A stretch of 30,398 nucleotides of DNA from an uncultured Propionibacteriaceae bacterium (GTDB lineage Bacteria > Actinomycetota > Actinomycetes > Propionibacteriales > Propionibacteriaceae): positions 1 to 30,398 of the forward strand of contig CALKHV010000120.1 of assembly GCA_937988865.1 (NCBI GenBank), in the 5' to 3' direction. The first letter of the stretch is position 1, and each line of letters opens with the position of its first letter. Under the pieces are notes generated by a model. That model had not been told where the DNA came from and ran no database searches. It was given only the letters and a program-made list of their open reading frames with translations. Position numbers and translations under genes: made by a program. Shown piece after piece: positions 1 to 10,278 of the stretch.

Positions 1-566
1 AGGGCGCCGATCTCGTAGTAGATGTCGTGCATGCCGTAGAGGCCCTCGGACTGCCACTCGTTGACCTCGATGATGACGGCGTCCGCCTCGTCGATGTAGG
101 TGCGGTTCATGCCAACCGACGATGAGGGGATCAGTTCGCCCTCAGGGGTGATCGCCGTGGCCTCCACGACCGCGAGGTGCAGTTTGCCGAGGAATCCCTG
201 GCTGACCTGCGGGCCCATGTGCGACAGGTGGATGTCGGAGTAGTACGACGTGCCGTCGTTGATCTTGTTCCGCATGATCGGGTCGGACTGGTACGGCGCC
301 CGCCAGCTGATGCCATTGGTCTCGGCCAGCGCGCCGTCGAGCTCGGGGGCGGTGGACGCTCCGGTCCAGACGCCGACCTTGAACTCCTCGCCGCGGGCGT
401 GGGCCTCCTTGATCACGGACGCCAGGGCGACCGGGAACTCCTTGGGGTAACCGGCGCCGGTGAATCCGCTGAAGCCGATGTTCCAGCCGGGCTTGACCAA
501 GGCGGCAGCCTGACTCGGCTCCATGACCTTGGCCTTGAAGGCATCGTTGTGGATACGTCCTGCCAT
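1..566 (-). CDS. Succinate/propionyl-CoA type CoA transferase (acetyl-CoA hydrolase/transferase family), 5' part only
   Basis: This gene runs off the left edge; only the first 188 codons are visible. The translation starts MAGRIHNDAFKAKVM and contains GFSGFTGAGYPKEFPVAL near residues 30-50, TGASTAPELDGALAE near 72-86, YQSDPIMR near 96-103 and SSSVGMNRT near 150. These are the N-terminal landmarks of the acetyl-CoA hydrolase/transferase family that includes succinate CoA transferases. In propionibacteria such an enzyme moves CoA between propionyl-CoA and succinate in the Wood-Werkman cycle. The ATG at 564-566 has a strong GAGGAGG ribosome site about 6 bases upstream, which fixes the start. The catalytic glutamate lies in the missing C-terminal half, so substrate choice (propionyl-, acetyl- or butyryl-CoA) cannot be read here. 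The family call is firm; the exact donor is inferred from the likely taxon. Confidence 0.88.
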   Translation of the reverse strand, partial: MAGRIHNDAFKAKVMEPSQAAALVKPGWNIGFSGFTGAGYPKEFPVALASVIKEAHARGEEFKVGVWTGASTAPELDGALAETNGISWRAPYQSDPIMRNKINDGTSYYSDIHLSHMGPQVSQGFLGKLHLAVVEATAITPEGELIPSSSVGMNRTYIDEADAVIIEVNEWQSEGLYGMHDIYYEIGA

Positions 567-640
567 GTTTGTCCTCCTCGAAGATGACCAGCTGGCGTGC
601 ATGTTCGGGCGGCGCCGTTGCCTCCCGGTGGTCTGGGTTC

Positions 641-646
641 AGGCTA
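641..646 (-). promoter_or_regulatory. Possible -10 element for the CoA transferase gene
   Basis: On the minus strand this reads TAGCCT, matching the actinobacterial TANNNT pattern. It would give a 5' leader of roughly 65-70 bases before the ATG at 566. I see no convincing -35 box. The 165-base gap between serB and this gene otherwise holds only the serB-proximal hairpin. Confidence 0.25.
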
Positions 647-708
647 CCGAAGTCGTGGCCCGCGTGTGACCGTCAGGTCGTGGCCATGGACAGGCCCCGC
701 CGAAGCCC

Positions 709-729
709 GGACGCCGATCAGTCGGCGCC
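709..729 (-). terminator. Hairpin just after serB
   Basis: The arms CGCCGA (712-717) and TCGGCG (722-727) pair perfectly around a TCAG loop. An extra GG/CC pair lies outside a single bulged A. The hairpin sits 2 bases beyond the serB stop on the minus strand and has no U-run, as is common for actinobacterial terminators. It separates serB from the CoA transferase gene. Confidence 0.45.
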
Positions 730-731
730 GA

Positions 732-1610
732 TCAGCGGACGCCCAGTTGGGCGAAACCGGCCACGGCGTCGAGGCGACGGAAGGTCAGGGACGCGTCCGC
801 GGCGTCCGCGGCCACCGGCTTGGCGCAGAAGGCGACGCCCAGCCCGGCGGCGCCGAGCATGAGCAGGTCGTTGGCCCCGTCGCCGATCGCGACGACCTCG
901 TCGGCGCGGCACCCGGCCGTCTCGGCGAAGCGGTGCAGGAGGGTGAGCTTGGCGTGTTTGTCGACCACGTCGCCTGTCGTGCGTCCGGTGAGCTGGGCGT
1001 CCACGACCTCGAGGTGATTGGCTTCGAACCAGTCCAGCCCCACGCGGGACGCCAGGATTTCGACGACCTCGGTGAAGCCCCCCGACACCACGGCGACCTT
1101 CGCCCCCGACGCGTGGGCGGCGTCCACCAGGCTCTGGGCACCCGGCGAGAGGGTGAGGCGGTCGGCCACGGTCTCGAAGACGGACGCCGGAAGCCCTGCG
1201 AGCGTGCTCACGCGCTCGGCGAGGGCTTCCCGGAAGTCGAGTTCCCCCCGCATCGCCGCCTCGGTGATCGCGGCCACCCGTGGGCCTGCGCCGGCGACGT
1301 GGGCGAGTTCGTCGATGACCTCTTCGTTGATGAGGGTCGAGTCGACGTCCATCAGGAGCAGTTTCGGCGGCTGGGTGGCGAGTGGCCCGGTGACCACGGC
1401 GACGTCGGTACCGGTGCCGCGCGAGAGTGCGCGGAGGTCACGTCGCAGGGCTGCGGCATCGTGCACCTCGCCCAGCACGGACGCCCGCATGCCCCACGGG
1501 GCGGCGGCGGGTCCCGAAAGCTCCCCGTTCGACAGCCGGGACGCGCGATCAAGCACGCGCTCGTCGATCCCGGACGCGGAGACAAGCCCGACCCTCACCA
1601 GTTCAGCCAC
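732..1610 (-). CDS. serB: Phosphoserine phosphatase SerB
   Basis: SerB is a HAD-superfamily enzyme that dephosphorylates phosphoserine, the last step of serine biosynthesis. The 292-residue product has the nucleophile motif DVDST at 88-92, the SGG motif at 176-178, a lysine-bearing DKHAK segment near 217-221, and the metal-binding GDGAND at 243-248. The HAD core is preceded by about 80 residues resembling the ACT-like N-terminal region of actinobacterial SerB proteins. The start is a GTG at 1608-1610. No Shine-Dalgarno is seen, but a TAGGCT -10 box lies only 6 bases upstream, so a leaderless transcript is likely. The gene follows a small membrane-protein gene on the same strand by 24 bases. 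Confidence 0.93.
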   Translation of the reverse strand: MAELVRVGLVSASGIDERVLDRASRLSNGELSGPAAAPWGMRASVLGEVHDAAALRRDLRALSRGTGTDVAVVTGPLATQPPKLLLMDVDSTLINEEVIDELAHVAGAGPRVAAITEAAMRGELDFREALAERVSTLAGLPASVFETVADRLTLSPGAQSLVDAAHASGAKVAVVSGGFTEVVEILASRVGLDWFEANHLEVVDAQLTGRTTGDVVDKHAKLTLLHRFAETAGCRADEVVAIGDGANDLLMLGAAGLGVAFCAKPVAADAADASLTFRRLDAVAGFAQLGVR

Positions 1611-1616
1611 GGGCCC

Positions 1617-1622
1617 AGCCTA
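1617..1622 (-). promoter_or_regulatory. -10 box of serB, probably leaderless
   Basis: The minus strand reads TAGGCT, then 6 bases, then the GTG start of serB. A CCGACA hexamer (1640-1645) lies 17 bases further upstream and could be a weak -35. Transcription would begin at or next to the start codon. Confidence 0.55.
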
Positions 1623-1634
1623 GAACGGGGGTGA

Positions 1635-2156
1635 TCAGCTGTCGGTGGTCGTTCCACCGACCACGACCCCGCCACCGGTCGCAGTGTCCGAGTCGTCACC
1701 GTCAGAATCGGTGCCGGAATCGTCGCCGGGACGTCCGGGGAACTGGCCGTCCTGCGGGGGGACGCCACCATGGCGGCCATCCCCGTCACCGTCGTCGTCC
1801 CCTTCGTCCCCGTCGTCGCTGCCGTCGAAGCCACCACCTCGCTCGGGGCGGGTGCCGTCGGTCGTCCCACCTCCGGTGACCGTTCCGCCCGGTCCTGAGA
1901 CGGTGCCTCCGTCGGTCACGGTTCCACCCTGTACCTGGCCGGCGTCGGCCGCGTCGTTCCCACCCATGGCCTTCGCGACCACGACACCTCCCGCGCCCAG
2001 CAGGGCAGCGCCGAGCAGGGCGCCGATCACCAGGGGCGTGATGAGGCGCCTGCGTTCCTTCTCCTGACCCTCCGGCGGCGCGGCCGAGGGCTCAGGGGGC
2101 GAGTGCGGCGGGGTGTAGTCATAGGCGGCGTAGTCGTAGCTGGTGTTCTCGTCCAT
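1635..2156 (-). CDS. Membrane-anchored Asp/Gly-rich protein, unknown function
   Basis: I do not recognise a named family. The 173-residue product starts MDENTSYDYAAYDYTPP. It has a short cytoplasmic Tyr/Pro-rich N-terminus (1-30), a charged QEKERRR stop-transfer patch (31-37), one transmembrane helix (about 39-62), and a long external tail (65-173). The tail is very rich in Gly, Thr, Asp and Ser: GGTVTDGGTVSGPGG-like repeats are followed by an acidic GDEGDDDGDGDG stretch. The ATG at 2154-2156 has a GGGAGA ribosome site; longer versions of the frame run into the upstream gene and lack support. The tail suggests a surface-exposed or metal-binding linker. A good promoter and phased CTGTGC repeats lie upstream, hinting at control by a response regulator. 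Confidence 0.7.
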   Translation of the reverse strand: MDENTSYDYAAYDYTPPHSPPEPSAAPPEGQEKERRRLITPLVIGALLGAALLGAGGVVVAKAMGGNDAADAGQVQGGTVTDGGTVSGPGGTVTGGGTTDGTRPERGGGFDGSDDGDEGDDDGDGDGRHGGVPPQDGQFPGRPGDDSGTDSDGDDSDTATGGGVVVGGTTTDS

Positions 2157-2207
2157 CAGAGGTCTCCCGGGTCGCTGCGAGCCCCGGTGGGACTCGACCT
2201 TGAGCCG

Positions 2208-2213
2208 AGGGTA
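2208..2213 (-). promoter_or_regulatory. -10 box of the Asp/Gly-rich membrane protein gene
   Basis: The minus strand reads TACCCT, giving a leader of about 45 bases. The 11-base phased CTGTGCCCA repeats begin 10 bases further upstream and would cover the -35 region, the usual position of an activator-type OmpR-family regulator. Confidence 0.45.
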
Positions 2214-2223
2214 TTCAGCGAAC

Positions 2224-2250
2224 CTGTGCCCAGGCTGTGCCCAAGCTGGG
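2224..2250. repeat. CTGTGCCCA direct repeats, 11-base period (candidate response-regulator site)
   Basis: On the plus strand CTGTGCCCA starts at 2224 and again at 2235. A degenerate third copy (CTGGG) starts at 2246, all exactly 11 bases apart. The array lies in the 110-base gap between the YwiC-like gene and the Asp/Gly-rich membrane protein gene. A similar CTGTGC array with the same period lies upstream of the response regulator gene at 12549. Confidence 0.5.
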
Positions 2251-2266
2251 AGGGTTGTGTCAAGCG

Positions 2267-3055
2267 TCAGCCCAGCGCGCACACCACGACGGCGATGCTG
2301 AACGCGATCTCGAGCAGTCCGACCTGCAACGGCGTGACCCTGCGTCCCCGTTGGATGCGCGGCATCAGCCAGGCGCGCCCTGTCGCCAACGCGAACAGCA
2401 CCACCCATCCGACCGTCGCCCACCCCGCGACCGCCAACCCCCCAGCGAGTGCGGTGCACGCCGCATGCCACCCCAGGGACGCCGCCAACCACGCCGCCTG
2501 CCCCCGCTCGCGGATCATTGTCTTGACGTAGAAGACGGTCCCGAAGAAATAGCAGAACACCAGCAGCGCCACGAGCGTGTCGTGCCGCGTGTCCGGCCAC
2601 TCGGCCCACAAGACTTGCGGCGCACCGAATCGCGCCACGAGGGTCATCAGCGATGCCGCGAACACCGTCACGGCCCCGGACGCCAACGACCGCTCCCGTT
2701 TGCTCGACGCCAACCACAGCGCAGCGCCGACGAGCGGGGTGAAGACGGGCGTCCACCACAACAGCTCCCAGCCACCCAGCGCGAGTGTCGCCACCCCGAA
2801 TCCGGCCGTGGCCAGCGCATACGTCACCAACGGACGTACGAGGGCACTGCGTCGCCGCGCCGGCGATTTCACCCACAGCACCGCGACGTTGAACAGGAAG
2901 TAGCCCAGCAACCACGTGGGGCCGAGCGTCCACAGCCAGGCGGGAGCGTCCCCGGATCGGACGCGGAGCACGATCCCGACGGCCAGTGGCACGACGAGCA
3001 TCGCCCACGCCCCGTGCTGTTGCGGCACCCACCCCGGGCGCCTGTGCCTGGCCAT
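2267..3055 (-). CDS. YwiC-like family integral membrane protein
   Basis: The 262-residue product starts MARHRRPGWVPQQHGAWAM. The QQHGAWAM segment near residues 12-19 before the first membrane helix is characteristic of the YwiC-like family, whose function is not established. About seven or eight hydrophobic helices follow, including segments around GPTWLLGYFLFNVAVLW, TYALATAGFGVATLAL, LVALLVFCYFFGTVFYV and VGLLEIAFSIAVVVCAL. A longer reading from 3136 would overlap the methyltransferase gene by more than 70 bases, so I chose the ATG at 3053-3055. It sits 7 bases after the stop of the upstream methyltransferase gene, and the two are probably co-transcribed. Substrate or partner cannot be told from the sequence. 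Confidence 0.78.
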   Translation of the reverse strand: MARHRRPGWVPQQHGAWAMLVVPLAVGIVLRVRSGDAPAWLWTLGPTWLLGYFLFNVAVLWVKSPARRRSALVRPLVTYALATAGFGVATLALGGWELLWWTPVFTPLVGAALWLASSKRERSLASGAVTVFAASLMTLVARFGAPQVLWAEWPDTRHDTLVALLVFCYFFGTVFYVKTMIRERGQAAWLAASLGWHAACTALAGGLAVAGWATVGWVVLFALATGRAWLMPRIQRGRRVTPLQVGLLEIAFSIAVVVCALG

Positions 3056-3062
3056 GCGCCCG

Positions 3063-4067
3063 TCAGCGGGCGATCGTGCGTGTGAGCGTGTACTTCGGGT
3101 TCTGCGCGACGACCCGGGTCGGCCCGACGGACGCATTCAGCGCACCCCGCCACGGCAGGTGCGAGTTGTAGACGCACCACAGCTCGCCCCCCTTGCGGAG
3201 CACCCGGGACGCATCCTCGAACATCGCCAGCGTCGGGTCGGAATCCTTGGCGATCCCGGTGTGGAAGGGAGGGTTCGTCACGATCACGTCGAGGCTCGCA
3301 TCCGCGAGCTGCGTCAGGCCGTCCGCCCAACTGACGTCGACCTTGACCCGGTTGGCGGACGCCGACTCACGCGTCGAGGCCACGGCCGACGCCGAGACGT
3401 CGGACGCCGACACCCGCGACTTCCCGCTCTGGTGCCGGGCGAGCATGACCGCGATCACGCCGTTGCCGCACCCGAGGTCGTGCACATCACCGGTCCCGAT
3501 CTCCTTCAAGTGGTCGAGCAGCAGGCGCGTCCCGGGGTCGACCTTGGTGCCGGCGAACACGTGACCATGGGCGACGAGGTCGACCCCGAGGTCGGCGTGG
3601 GCCTTGCGCCGCGGCCAGGTCGCGTCCGCAACGAAGGGGATCCAGGCGCGCAGGACGCGGGCCTTCCCACGTCCGCGGGACGCCGACACGTGCCCGAAGT
3701 GGGACGCGAGCACCTCGTTCATCGAGAAGGTCATGTCCTTGATGCGTCCGGACGCCACGAGCCGCACGTCGGAGGAGGCGTGGTCGGCCGTCAGTTCCGC
3801 GTACTCGTCGAGGGCGGCGAGTGACTTGGGCAGGCGCATCCAGACGGCGTCCGCGCCCGTGAAGGCGTCGGCGTCGAGACGGGTCGCGACCAGTGAGGGG
3901 TCGACCCCGGCGAGGTCGCGCAGGTCGTCACACCAGACGACCACGTCGTCGGTGCGGGCCGCCGCGGCGTCGACCATGCCGGGCAGGTCGAGCAACACGA
4001 TCCGACCGGGACGCGGGACGTCGAGCGCGTCGTACTCGTCGAGCAGGAGGTCCTCCAGCGGTGTCAT
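3063..4067 (-). CDS. RsmC/RlmG-like rRNA (guanine-N2)-methyltransferase
   Basis: This is a 334-residue class I SAM-dependent methyltransferase. The C-terminal MTS domain carries the SAM motif DLGCGNG at 197-203 and the catalytic-site motif NPPFHTG at 265-271, the signature of guanine-N2 methyltransferases acting on rRNA. The N-terminal 150 residues form a divergent, SAM-site-lacking half, as in RsmC and RlmG. The sequence does not decide between 16S G1207 (RsmC) and 23S G1835 (RlmG) specificity, so I leave the symbol empty. The ATG at 4065-4067 has no clear ribosome site. A CAGGAT hexamer 6 bases upstream suggests a leaderless transcript. The gene is divergent from the PPDK regulatory gene and precedes the YwiC-like gene. 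Confidence 0.85.
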   Translation of the reverse strand: MTPLEDLLLDEYDALDVPRPGRIVLLDLPGMVDAAAARTDDVVVWCDDLRDLAGVDPSLVATRLDADAFTGADAVWMRLPKSLAALDEYAELTADHASSDVRLVASGRIKDMTFSMNEVLASHFGHVSASRGRGKARVLRAWIPFVADATWPRRKAHADLGVDLVAHGHVFAGTKVDPGTRLLLDHLKEIGTGDVHDLGCGNGVIAVMLARHQSGKSRVSASDVSASAVASTRESASANRVKVDVSWADGLTQLADASLDVIVTNPPFHTGIAKDSDPTLAMFEDASRVLRKGGELWCVYNSHLPWRGALNASVGPTRVVAQNPKYTLTRTIAR

Positions 4068-4073
4068 CCGTCC

Positions 4074-4079
4074 ATCCTG
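4074..4079 (-). promoter_or_regulatory. -10-like box of the rRNA methyltransferase gene
   Basis: The minus strand reads CAGGAT, one base off TANNNT. It is followed by 6 bases and the ATG start, so transcription would begin at the start codon. Confidence 0.35.
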
Positions 4080-4148
4080 TCAGCCGCGCGGGGTTGGGGC
4101 GACCCGGGTGCCGCGAGACCCCGTTCGGGTGGGTGCGCGTCCACGGGG

Positions 4149-4154
4149 TAGGTT
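4149..4154 (+). promoter_or_regulatory. -10 box of the PPDK regulatory protein gene, probably leaderless
   Basis: TAGGTT lies 7 bases before the GTG start at 4162, and there is no Shine-Dalgarno. A TTCGGG further upstream (4124-4129) is spaced 19 bases away and is a poor -35. Confidence 0.5.
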
Positions 4155-4161
4155 GTCTCCC

Positions 4162-5040
4162 GTGCCGCAGGAGCCGATCCAGATCCATGTGATCGCAGAC
4201 TCGTCGGGCGAGACAGCCGCCCGGCTCTCGCGCGCTGCCCAGGCCCAGTTCGGTCACTCCGACTTCGCCCTCGTGCGCCACGCCCGGGTGAACACGCCCG
4301 AGCGCCTGTTCAAGGTGTTCGACGAGCTGCGCGCCGACGAGTCGCGCCGCAAGGTCGTGCTCTACACCCTGGTCAACGAAGACATGCGCAAGCTCGTGGC
4401 GCGGGCGTGCGAAGAACTGAACCTGCCGTCGTCCGACCTGATGGGCCCCACCCTGGCGGCCCTCGAGCAGGCGTCCGGGGCCAGCGCGGACGAGGTGGTC
4501 ATGCGTCCGGTGGTGGCCGAGGCCGATTACTTCGTGCGGATCTCGGCGATGGAGTTCGCCGTCCGCAACGATGACGGTGCGATCCCCGAAGCCCTGCGTG
4601 AGTGCGACATCTGCTTGATCGGGGCGTCCCGGAGCGGCAAGACGCCCCTCTCGATCTACCTCGGGTACTGCGGGTACAAGACGGTCAACGTCCCCCTGAT
4701 CCCCGGCATCGCGCCGCCCGCCGAACTCATGGGCCTCGACCGCTGGCGCATCGTCGGCCTGACCATCGACGCCGAGCGACTGCTCCAGATCCGCAACCGT
4801 CGCGTCAAGGGACTGGGCGGCTTCGGAACCAAGGACGGTTATGCCGACCTCGCCCAGATCTACGACGAACTCGACGAGGTGCGGGCCATCCAGAAGAAGC
4901 TGGGTTGCCCTGTCATCGACACCACCGGCCTCGCGCTCGAAGAGGCCGCGGCGAAGGTGATCGACCTCGTCGACCAACGTGCACGGCGCGCAGGCGCGGT
5001 GCTCCGCCGACCGGCCGGAAGCGTCAAGATCCGGCCCTGA
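4162..5040 (+). CDS. Pyruvate, phosphate dikinase regulatory protein (bifunctional kinase/pyrophosphorylase, DUF299)
   Basis: Members of this family inactivate PPDK by ADP-dependent phosphorylation of an active-site threonine and reactivate it by phosphate-dependent pyrophosphorylysis. The 292-residue product has the family N-terminus IHVIADSSGETA (8-19), the P-loop GASRSGKT (154-161), and the conserved segments PLIPGIAPPAEL and NRRVKGLGGFGTKDGYAD. The frame is open further upstream, but homology begins at the GTG at 4162, so that start is chosen. A -10 box 7 bases before it supports this. The target enzyme gene ppdK follows after 47 bases, so the pair is very likely an operon. E. coli PpsR acts on PEP synthase instead; the neighbour here argues for PPDK. 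Confidence 0.94.
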   Translation: MPQEPIQIHVIADSSGETAARLSRAAQAQFGHSDFALVRHARVNTPERLFKVFDELRADESRRKVVLYTLVNEDMRKLVARACEELNLPSSDLMGPTLAALEQASGASADEVVMRPVVAEADYFVRISAMEFAVRNDDGAIPEALRECDICLIGASRSGKTPLSIYLGYCGYKTVNVPLIPGIAPPAELMGLDRWRIVGLTIDAERLLQIRNRRVKGLGGFGTKDGYADLAQIYDELDEVRAIQKKLGCPVIDTTGLALEEAAAKVIDLVDQRARRAGAVLRRPAGSVKIRP

Positions 5041-5087
5041 AATCCAACCAGCAAGGCCCACACAAAGGTATCGAAGGAGATAGTCAA

Positions 5088-7745
<2,658 letters not shown>

Positions 7746-7760
7746 TCCCGGCTCCAACGT

Positions 7761-7794
7761 ACGAACGGCCGCTCCCTCGGGGGCGGCCGTTCGT
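7761..7794. terminator. Bidirectional hairpin between ppdK and dcd
   Basis: Perfect 12-base arms (ACGAACGGCCGC and its complement) surround a 10-base loop. It lies between two converging genes, 15 bases after the ppdK stop and 33 bases after the dcd stop. There is no U-run. It probably ends transcription from both sides. Confidence 0.75.
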
Positions 7795-7827
7795 GCGTCC
7801 ATCGGTCGTGATGGCGACCTCCCGGGT

Positions 7828-8406
7828 TCAGTCGATCGGCGTCCGATGGAAGTTGAGGTGCGAGCGGGACGCCGTCGGCCCGCGCTGACCCTGGTAGCGC
7901 GACTGGTAGGCGCTGCTGCCGTACGGATGCAGCGAGGGTGAGCTGAGGCGGAAGAAGCACAACTGGCCGATCTTCATGCCCGGCCAGAGGGCGATCGGCA
8001 GGGTGGCCACGTTCGACAGTTCGAGGGTGACGTGGCCGCTGAAGCCGGGATCGATGAAACCGGCGGTCGAGTGGGTGAGCAGCCCCAGACGTCCGAGGGA
8101 CGACTTGCCCTCGAGCCTGGCTGCGATGTCGTCGGGCAGGGTCACCCGCTCGTAGGTCGCACCCAGCACGAACTCGCCGGGGTGGAGCACGAAGGGCTCG
8201 TCCCCGACCGGGGCGATCTCGCGCGTCAACTCGGCTTGTTCGAGCGAGGGGTCGATCATCGGGTAGCGGTGGTTCTCGAAGACGCGGAAGAAGCGGTCGA
8301 GCCGGACGTCGACGCTCGAGGGTTGCAGCATCGCGGGGTCCCACGGGTCAATGGCGATGCGTCCATCGCCGGTCTCGGCCAGGATGTCGCGGTCAGAGAG
8401 CAGCAC
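7828..8406 (-). CDS. dcd: dCTP deaminase (probably dUMP-forming)
   Basis: This enzyme deaminates dCTP. In actinobacteria such as M. tuberculosis the homologue also hydrolyses the product to dUMP, the precursor of dTMP. The 192-residue product has the active-site block RLEGKSSLGRLGLLTHSTAG (about 98-116), then FIDPGFSGHVTLELSN with the catalytic Glu at 129, and a C-terminal YQSRYQGQRGPTAS lid that closes over the nucleotide. The length and the GRLGLLTHSTAG sequence match the bifunctional actinobacterial type, but deaminase versus deaminase/dUTPase is inferred, not shown. It follows deoC by 9 bases on the same strand, forming a deoxynucleotide-metabolism pair. The ATG at 8404-8406 follows a GAGGACGC stretch that could serve as a weak ribosome site. 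Confidence 0.95.
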   Translation of the reverse strand: MLLSDRDILAETGDGRIAIDPWDPAMLQPSSVDVRLDRFFRVFENHRYPMIDPSLEQAELTREIAPVGDEPFVLHPGEFVLGATYERVTLPDDIAARLEGKSSLGRLGLLTHSTAGFIDPGFSGHVTLELSNVATLPIALWPGMKIGQLCFFRLSSPSLHPYGSSAYQSRYQGQRGPTASRSHLNFHRTPID

Positions 8407-8415
8407 GTCGCGTCC

Positions 8416-9084
8416 TCAGTAGTCGGAATCGGTGGCGACGCCGTCGAGGATCGCCCTGCTGGCCGAGACGCCGAGGCGGGTGGCGCCGGCCTCGACCATG
8501 GCGATCGCGGACGCGTGGTCGCGAATGCCCCCGGACGCCTTGACGCCGAGCCGCCCACCGACGGTGGCGACCATCAGTTCGACCGCGTGGACCGTCGCCC
8601 CGCCGGAGGGATGGAAGCCGGTGGAGGTCTTGACGAAGTCGGCCCCCGCGTCCTCGGCCGCGCGGCAGGCGGCCACGATCTCGTCGTCGGTGAGGGCCGC
8701 CGACTCGATGATGACCTTCAGCACCTTCGGCGACGGCACCTCGGCCTTCACGGCGGCGATCTCGTCGCGAACCGCAGCCGGACGCCCGGCCTTCAGCAGG
8801 CCGATGTCGATGACCATGTCGACCTCGTCGGCGCCGTTCGCGACAGACTCGCGTGCCTCGTTCGCCTTCGTGGACGCCGTGTGCTTGCCCGACGGGAATC
8901 CGCAGACGGTCGCGAGCCTGACGTCGCCGAGATCGGCGTCCACGGGGAGCATCGAGGGTGACACGCAGATCGAGTAGGTCCCCAGCTCGCGGGCCTCGGC
9001 GGCGAGGGCAGCGACATCGGCGGGCGTGGCGTCGGTCTTGAGGAGGGTGTGGTCGATGAGGTGGGCGAGCGCGGCGCGGTTCAT
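8416..9084 (-). CDS. deoC: Deoxyribose-phosphate aldolase
   Basis: DeoC cleaves 2-deoxyribose-5-phosphate to glyceraldehyde-3-phosphate and acetaldehyde in deoxynucleoside catabolism. The 222-residue product is a class I aldolase barrel. It starts with LIDHTLLK, carries GADEVDMVIDIG (about 84-95), has the Schiff-base lysine at 152 in GADFVKTSTGF, and a second active-site lysine at 182 in GVKASGGIRD. The length is typical. The ATG at 9082-9084 lies 7 bases downstream of a TACGCT -10 box with no Shine-Dalgarno, so the mRNA is probably leaderless. dcd follows after 9 bases and a divergent membrane-protein gene starts 68 bases away. Confidence 0.96.
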   Translation of the reverse strand: MNRAALAHLIDHTLLKTDATPADVAALAAEARELGTYSICVSPSMLPVDADLGDVRLATVCGFPSGKHTASTKANEARESVANGADEVDMVIDIGLLKAGRPAAVRDEIAAVKAEVPSPKVLKVIIESAALTDDEIVAACRAAEDAGADFVKTSTGFHPSGGATVHAVELMVATVGGRLGVKASGGIRDHASAIAMVEAGATRLGVSASRAILDGVATDSDY

Positions 9085-9091
9085 GCGTCCG

Positions 9092-9097
9092 AGCGTA
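9092..9097 (-). promoter_or_regulatory. -10 box of deoC, probably leaderless
   Basis: The minus strand reads TACGCT, then 7 bases (themselves containing GGACGC), then the deoC ATG. Confidence 0.5.
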
Positions 9098-9140
9098 GCC
9101 GTGACAGGGTCGTTCCGGCGTGGGACGTCAGGCCGGGGCC

Positions 9141-9146
9141 TACCAT
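9141..9146 (+). promoter_or_regulatory. -10 box of the downstream membrane-anchored protein gene, probably leaderless
   Basis: TACCAT lies 6 bases before the GTG at 9153. No ribosome site and no clear -35 are visible. It is divergent from and close to the deoC promoter. Confidence 0.5.
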
Positions 9147-9152
9147 CGACGC

Positions 9153-10277
9153 GTGAGCGAACCCACCCACGCGGGGCCTGACTTCGAGCCCCCGGCCGGA
9201 CCGACGCCGCCGCGGCCCCAACCGCCGGTCGCCGGGTGGGTTCCCCCGTTTGCGCCGAGCAGTCCGACTCCTTCGCGGCGTCGGACGGCGAGGATCGCGT
9301 GGCCTGTCATCGCGGGCTTGCTGACCGGGGTGGCACTGGGCGGATGGTGGCTGTGGAACGGCATCCAGCAGCTCTTCACCGGAAGTGGGGAACGGCCGTC
9401 GGCGACGTCCAGCGCACCGGCCGCGTCCGACCCGGCGCTTCGCGGGCCGGGCACGGTCGAGGGGATCCGCGCCCACGCCGAGGATCTCGGCTTTCAATGT
9501 GAGGACGAGGGCCAGACGCAGTTCAGCTCGGTCGTCTGCTTCGACTACGAGGTCGCCTCGCCGGCCAAGTTGTACATCGGAGGGCAGACCGGCGGACGTC
9601 CCGAGCGGCTCGCGCTCGACATCCAGACCGACCCGGGGGAGCCGAGGGACACCGACCGGTTGAGACTCCAGCGCTGGCTCGTCGAGCAGTACCTCGGCGA
9701 CCCCGACGACCGGGCGCGCGTCCGCGAGATGCTGGCCGCGGCCACCGGCGCCGACCCGACGCGCACGATCGTCCGGGACGTCTCGGTCAGCGGCCTCGCG
9801 GACGGGTCGGTGATCATGTCGTCCTTCGACTGGCTGCCGGTGGACGCACGGTCGGCGGTCCTGACCGGCGACCCGGCCGGTCTGCGTCCGCGTCTGATGG
9901 ACCAGGGCTGGGCTTGTGACCCGGTCTCCGGGGGGAGCCTGACGTGCGAGGCCACAGAGGGGGATGTCGACTTCTCGCTCTACCTGGAGGGGTCGCCCGA
10001 CGGCACCCGGACGCTCTACGTCGAGGCCATGACGCCCCCGGGTTCCCAGGTCAACGCCGCGTTCCTCGGACGGACCGACGATGTGCTGGGCCTGTTCCCC
10101 CTGGAGGCGCCGGCGATCCACACCTGGTTGGACGCGCACGACCAGCCATCCGGTGCGACCGGGTACGCCGACGGGCTCTTCCTCGACTACTACCCGAGCC
10201 AGGACGAGGACCGTCACACGTTCGCCGGCCTCTACGTGACCCCGCCCTGCTGGACGGGCCAGGACGAGACCTGCTGA
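9153..10277 (+). CDS. Membrane-anchored extracytoplasmic protein, unknown function
   Basis: I do not recognise this 374-residue protein. It has a proline-rich cytoplasmic N-terminus (1-42: PPRPQPPVAGW and similar), a basic SRRR anchor (41-44), a transmembrane helix around 47-68 rich in Gly and Trp, and a large external region of about 300 residues. That region holds several cysteines (for example CEDEG, CFDYE, WACDP, LTCEA and the near-terminal CWTGQDETC), which could form disulfides. The GTG start is chosen because homology-like composition and the -10 box converge there; the frame extends only 11 codons further upstream. Its stop is one base from the stop of the converging histidine kinase gene, leaving no room for a terminator. 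Confidence 0.72.
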   Translation: MSEPTHAGPDFEPPAGPTPPRPQPPVAGWVPPFAPSSPTPSRRRTARIAWPVIAGLLTGVALGGWWLWNGIQQLFTGSGERPSATSSAPAASDPALRGPGTVEGIRAHAEDLGFQCEDEGQTQFSSVVCFDYEVASPAKLYIGGQTGGRPERLALDIQTDPGEPRDTDRLRLQRWLVEQYLGDPDDRARVREMLAAATGADPTRTIVRDVSVSGLADGSVIMSSFDWLPVDARSAVLTGDPAGLRPRLMDQGWACDPVSGGSLTCEATEGDVDFSLYLEGSPDGTRTLYVEAMTPPGSQVNAAFLGRTDDVLGLFPLEAPAIHTWLDAHDQPSGATGYADGLFLDYYPSQDEDRHTFAGLYVTPPCWTGQDETC

Positions 10278-10278
10278 G

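Noticed and set aside
712..735. Direct repeat CGCCGATCAG at the end of serB
   Set aside because: Only two copies, explained by the short hairpin and the serB stop; not a repeat array.
597..1634. Plus-strand 345-codon frame opposite serB
   Set aside because: serB on the other strand has all HAD motifs; this frame has none.
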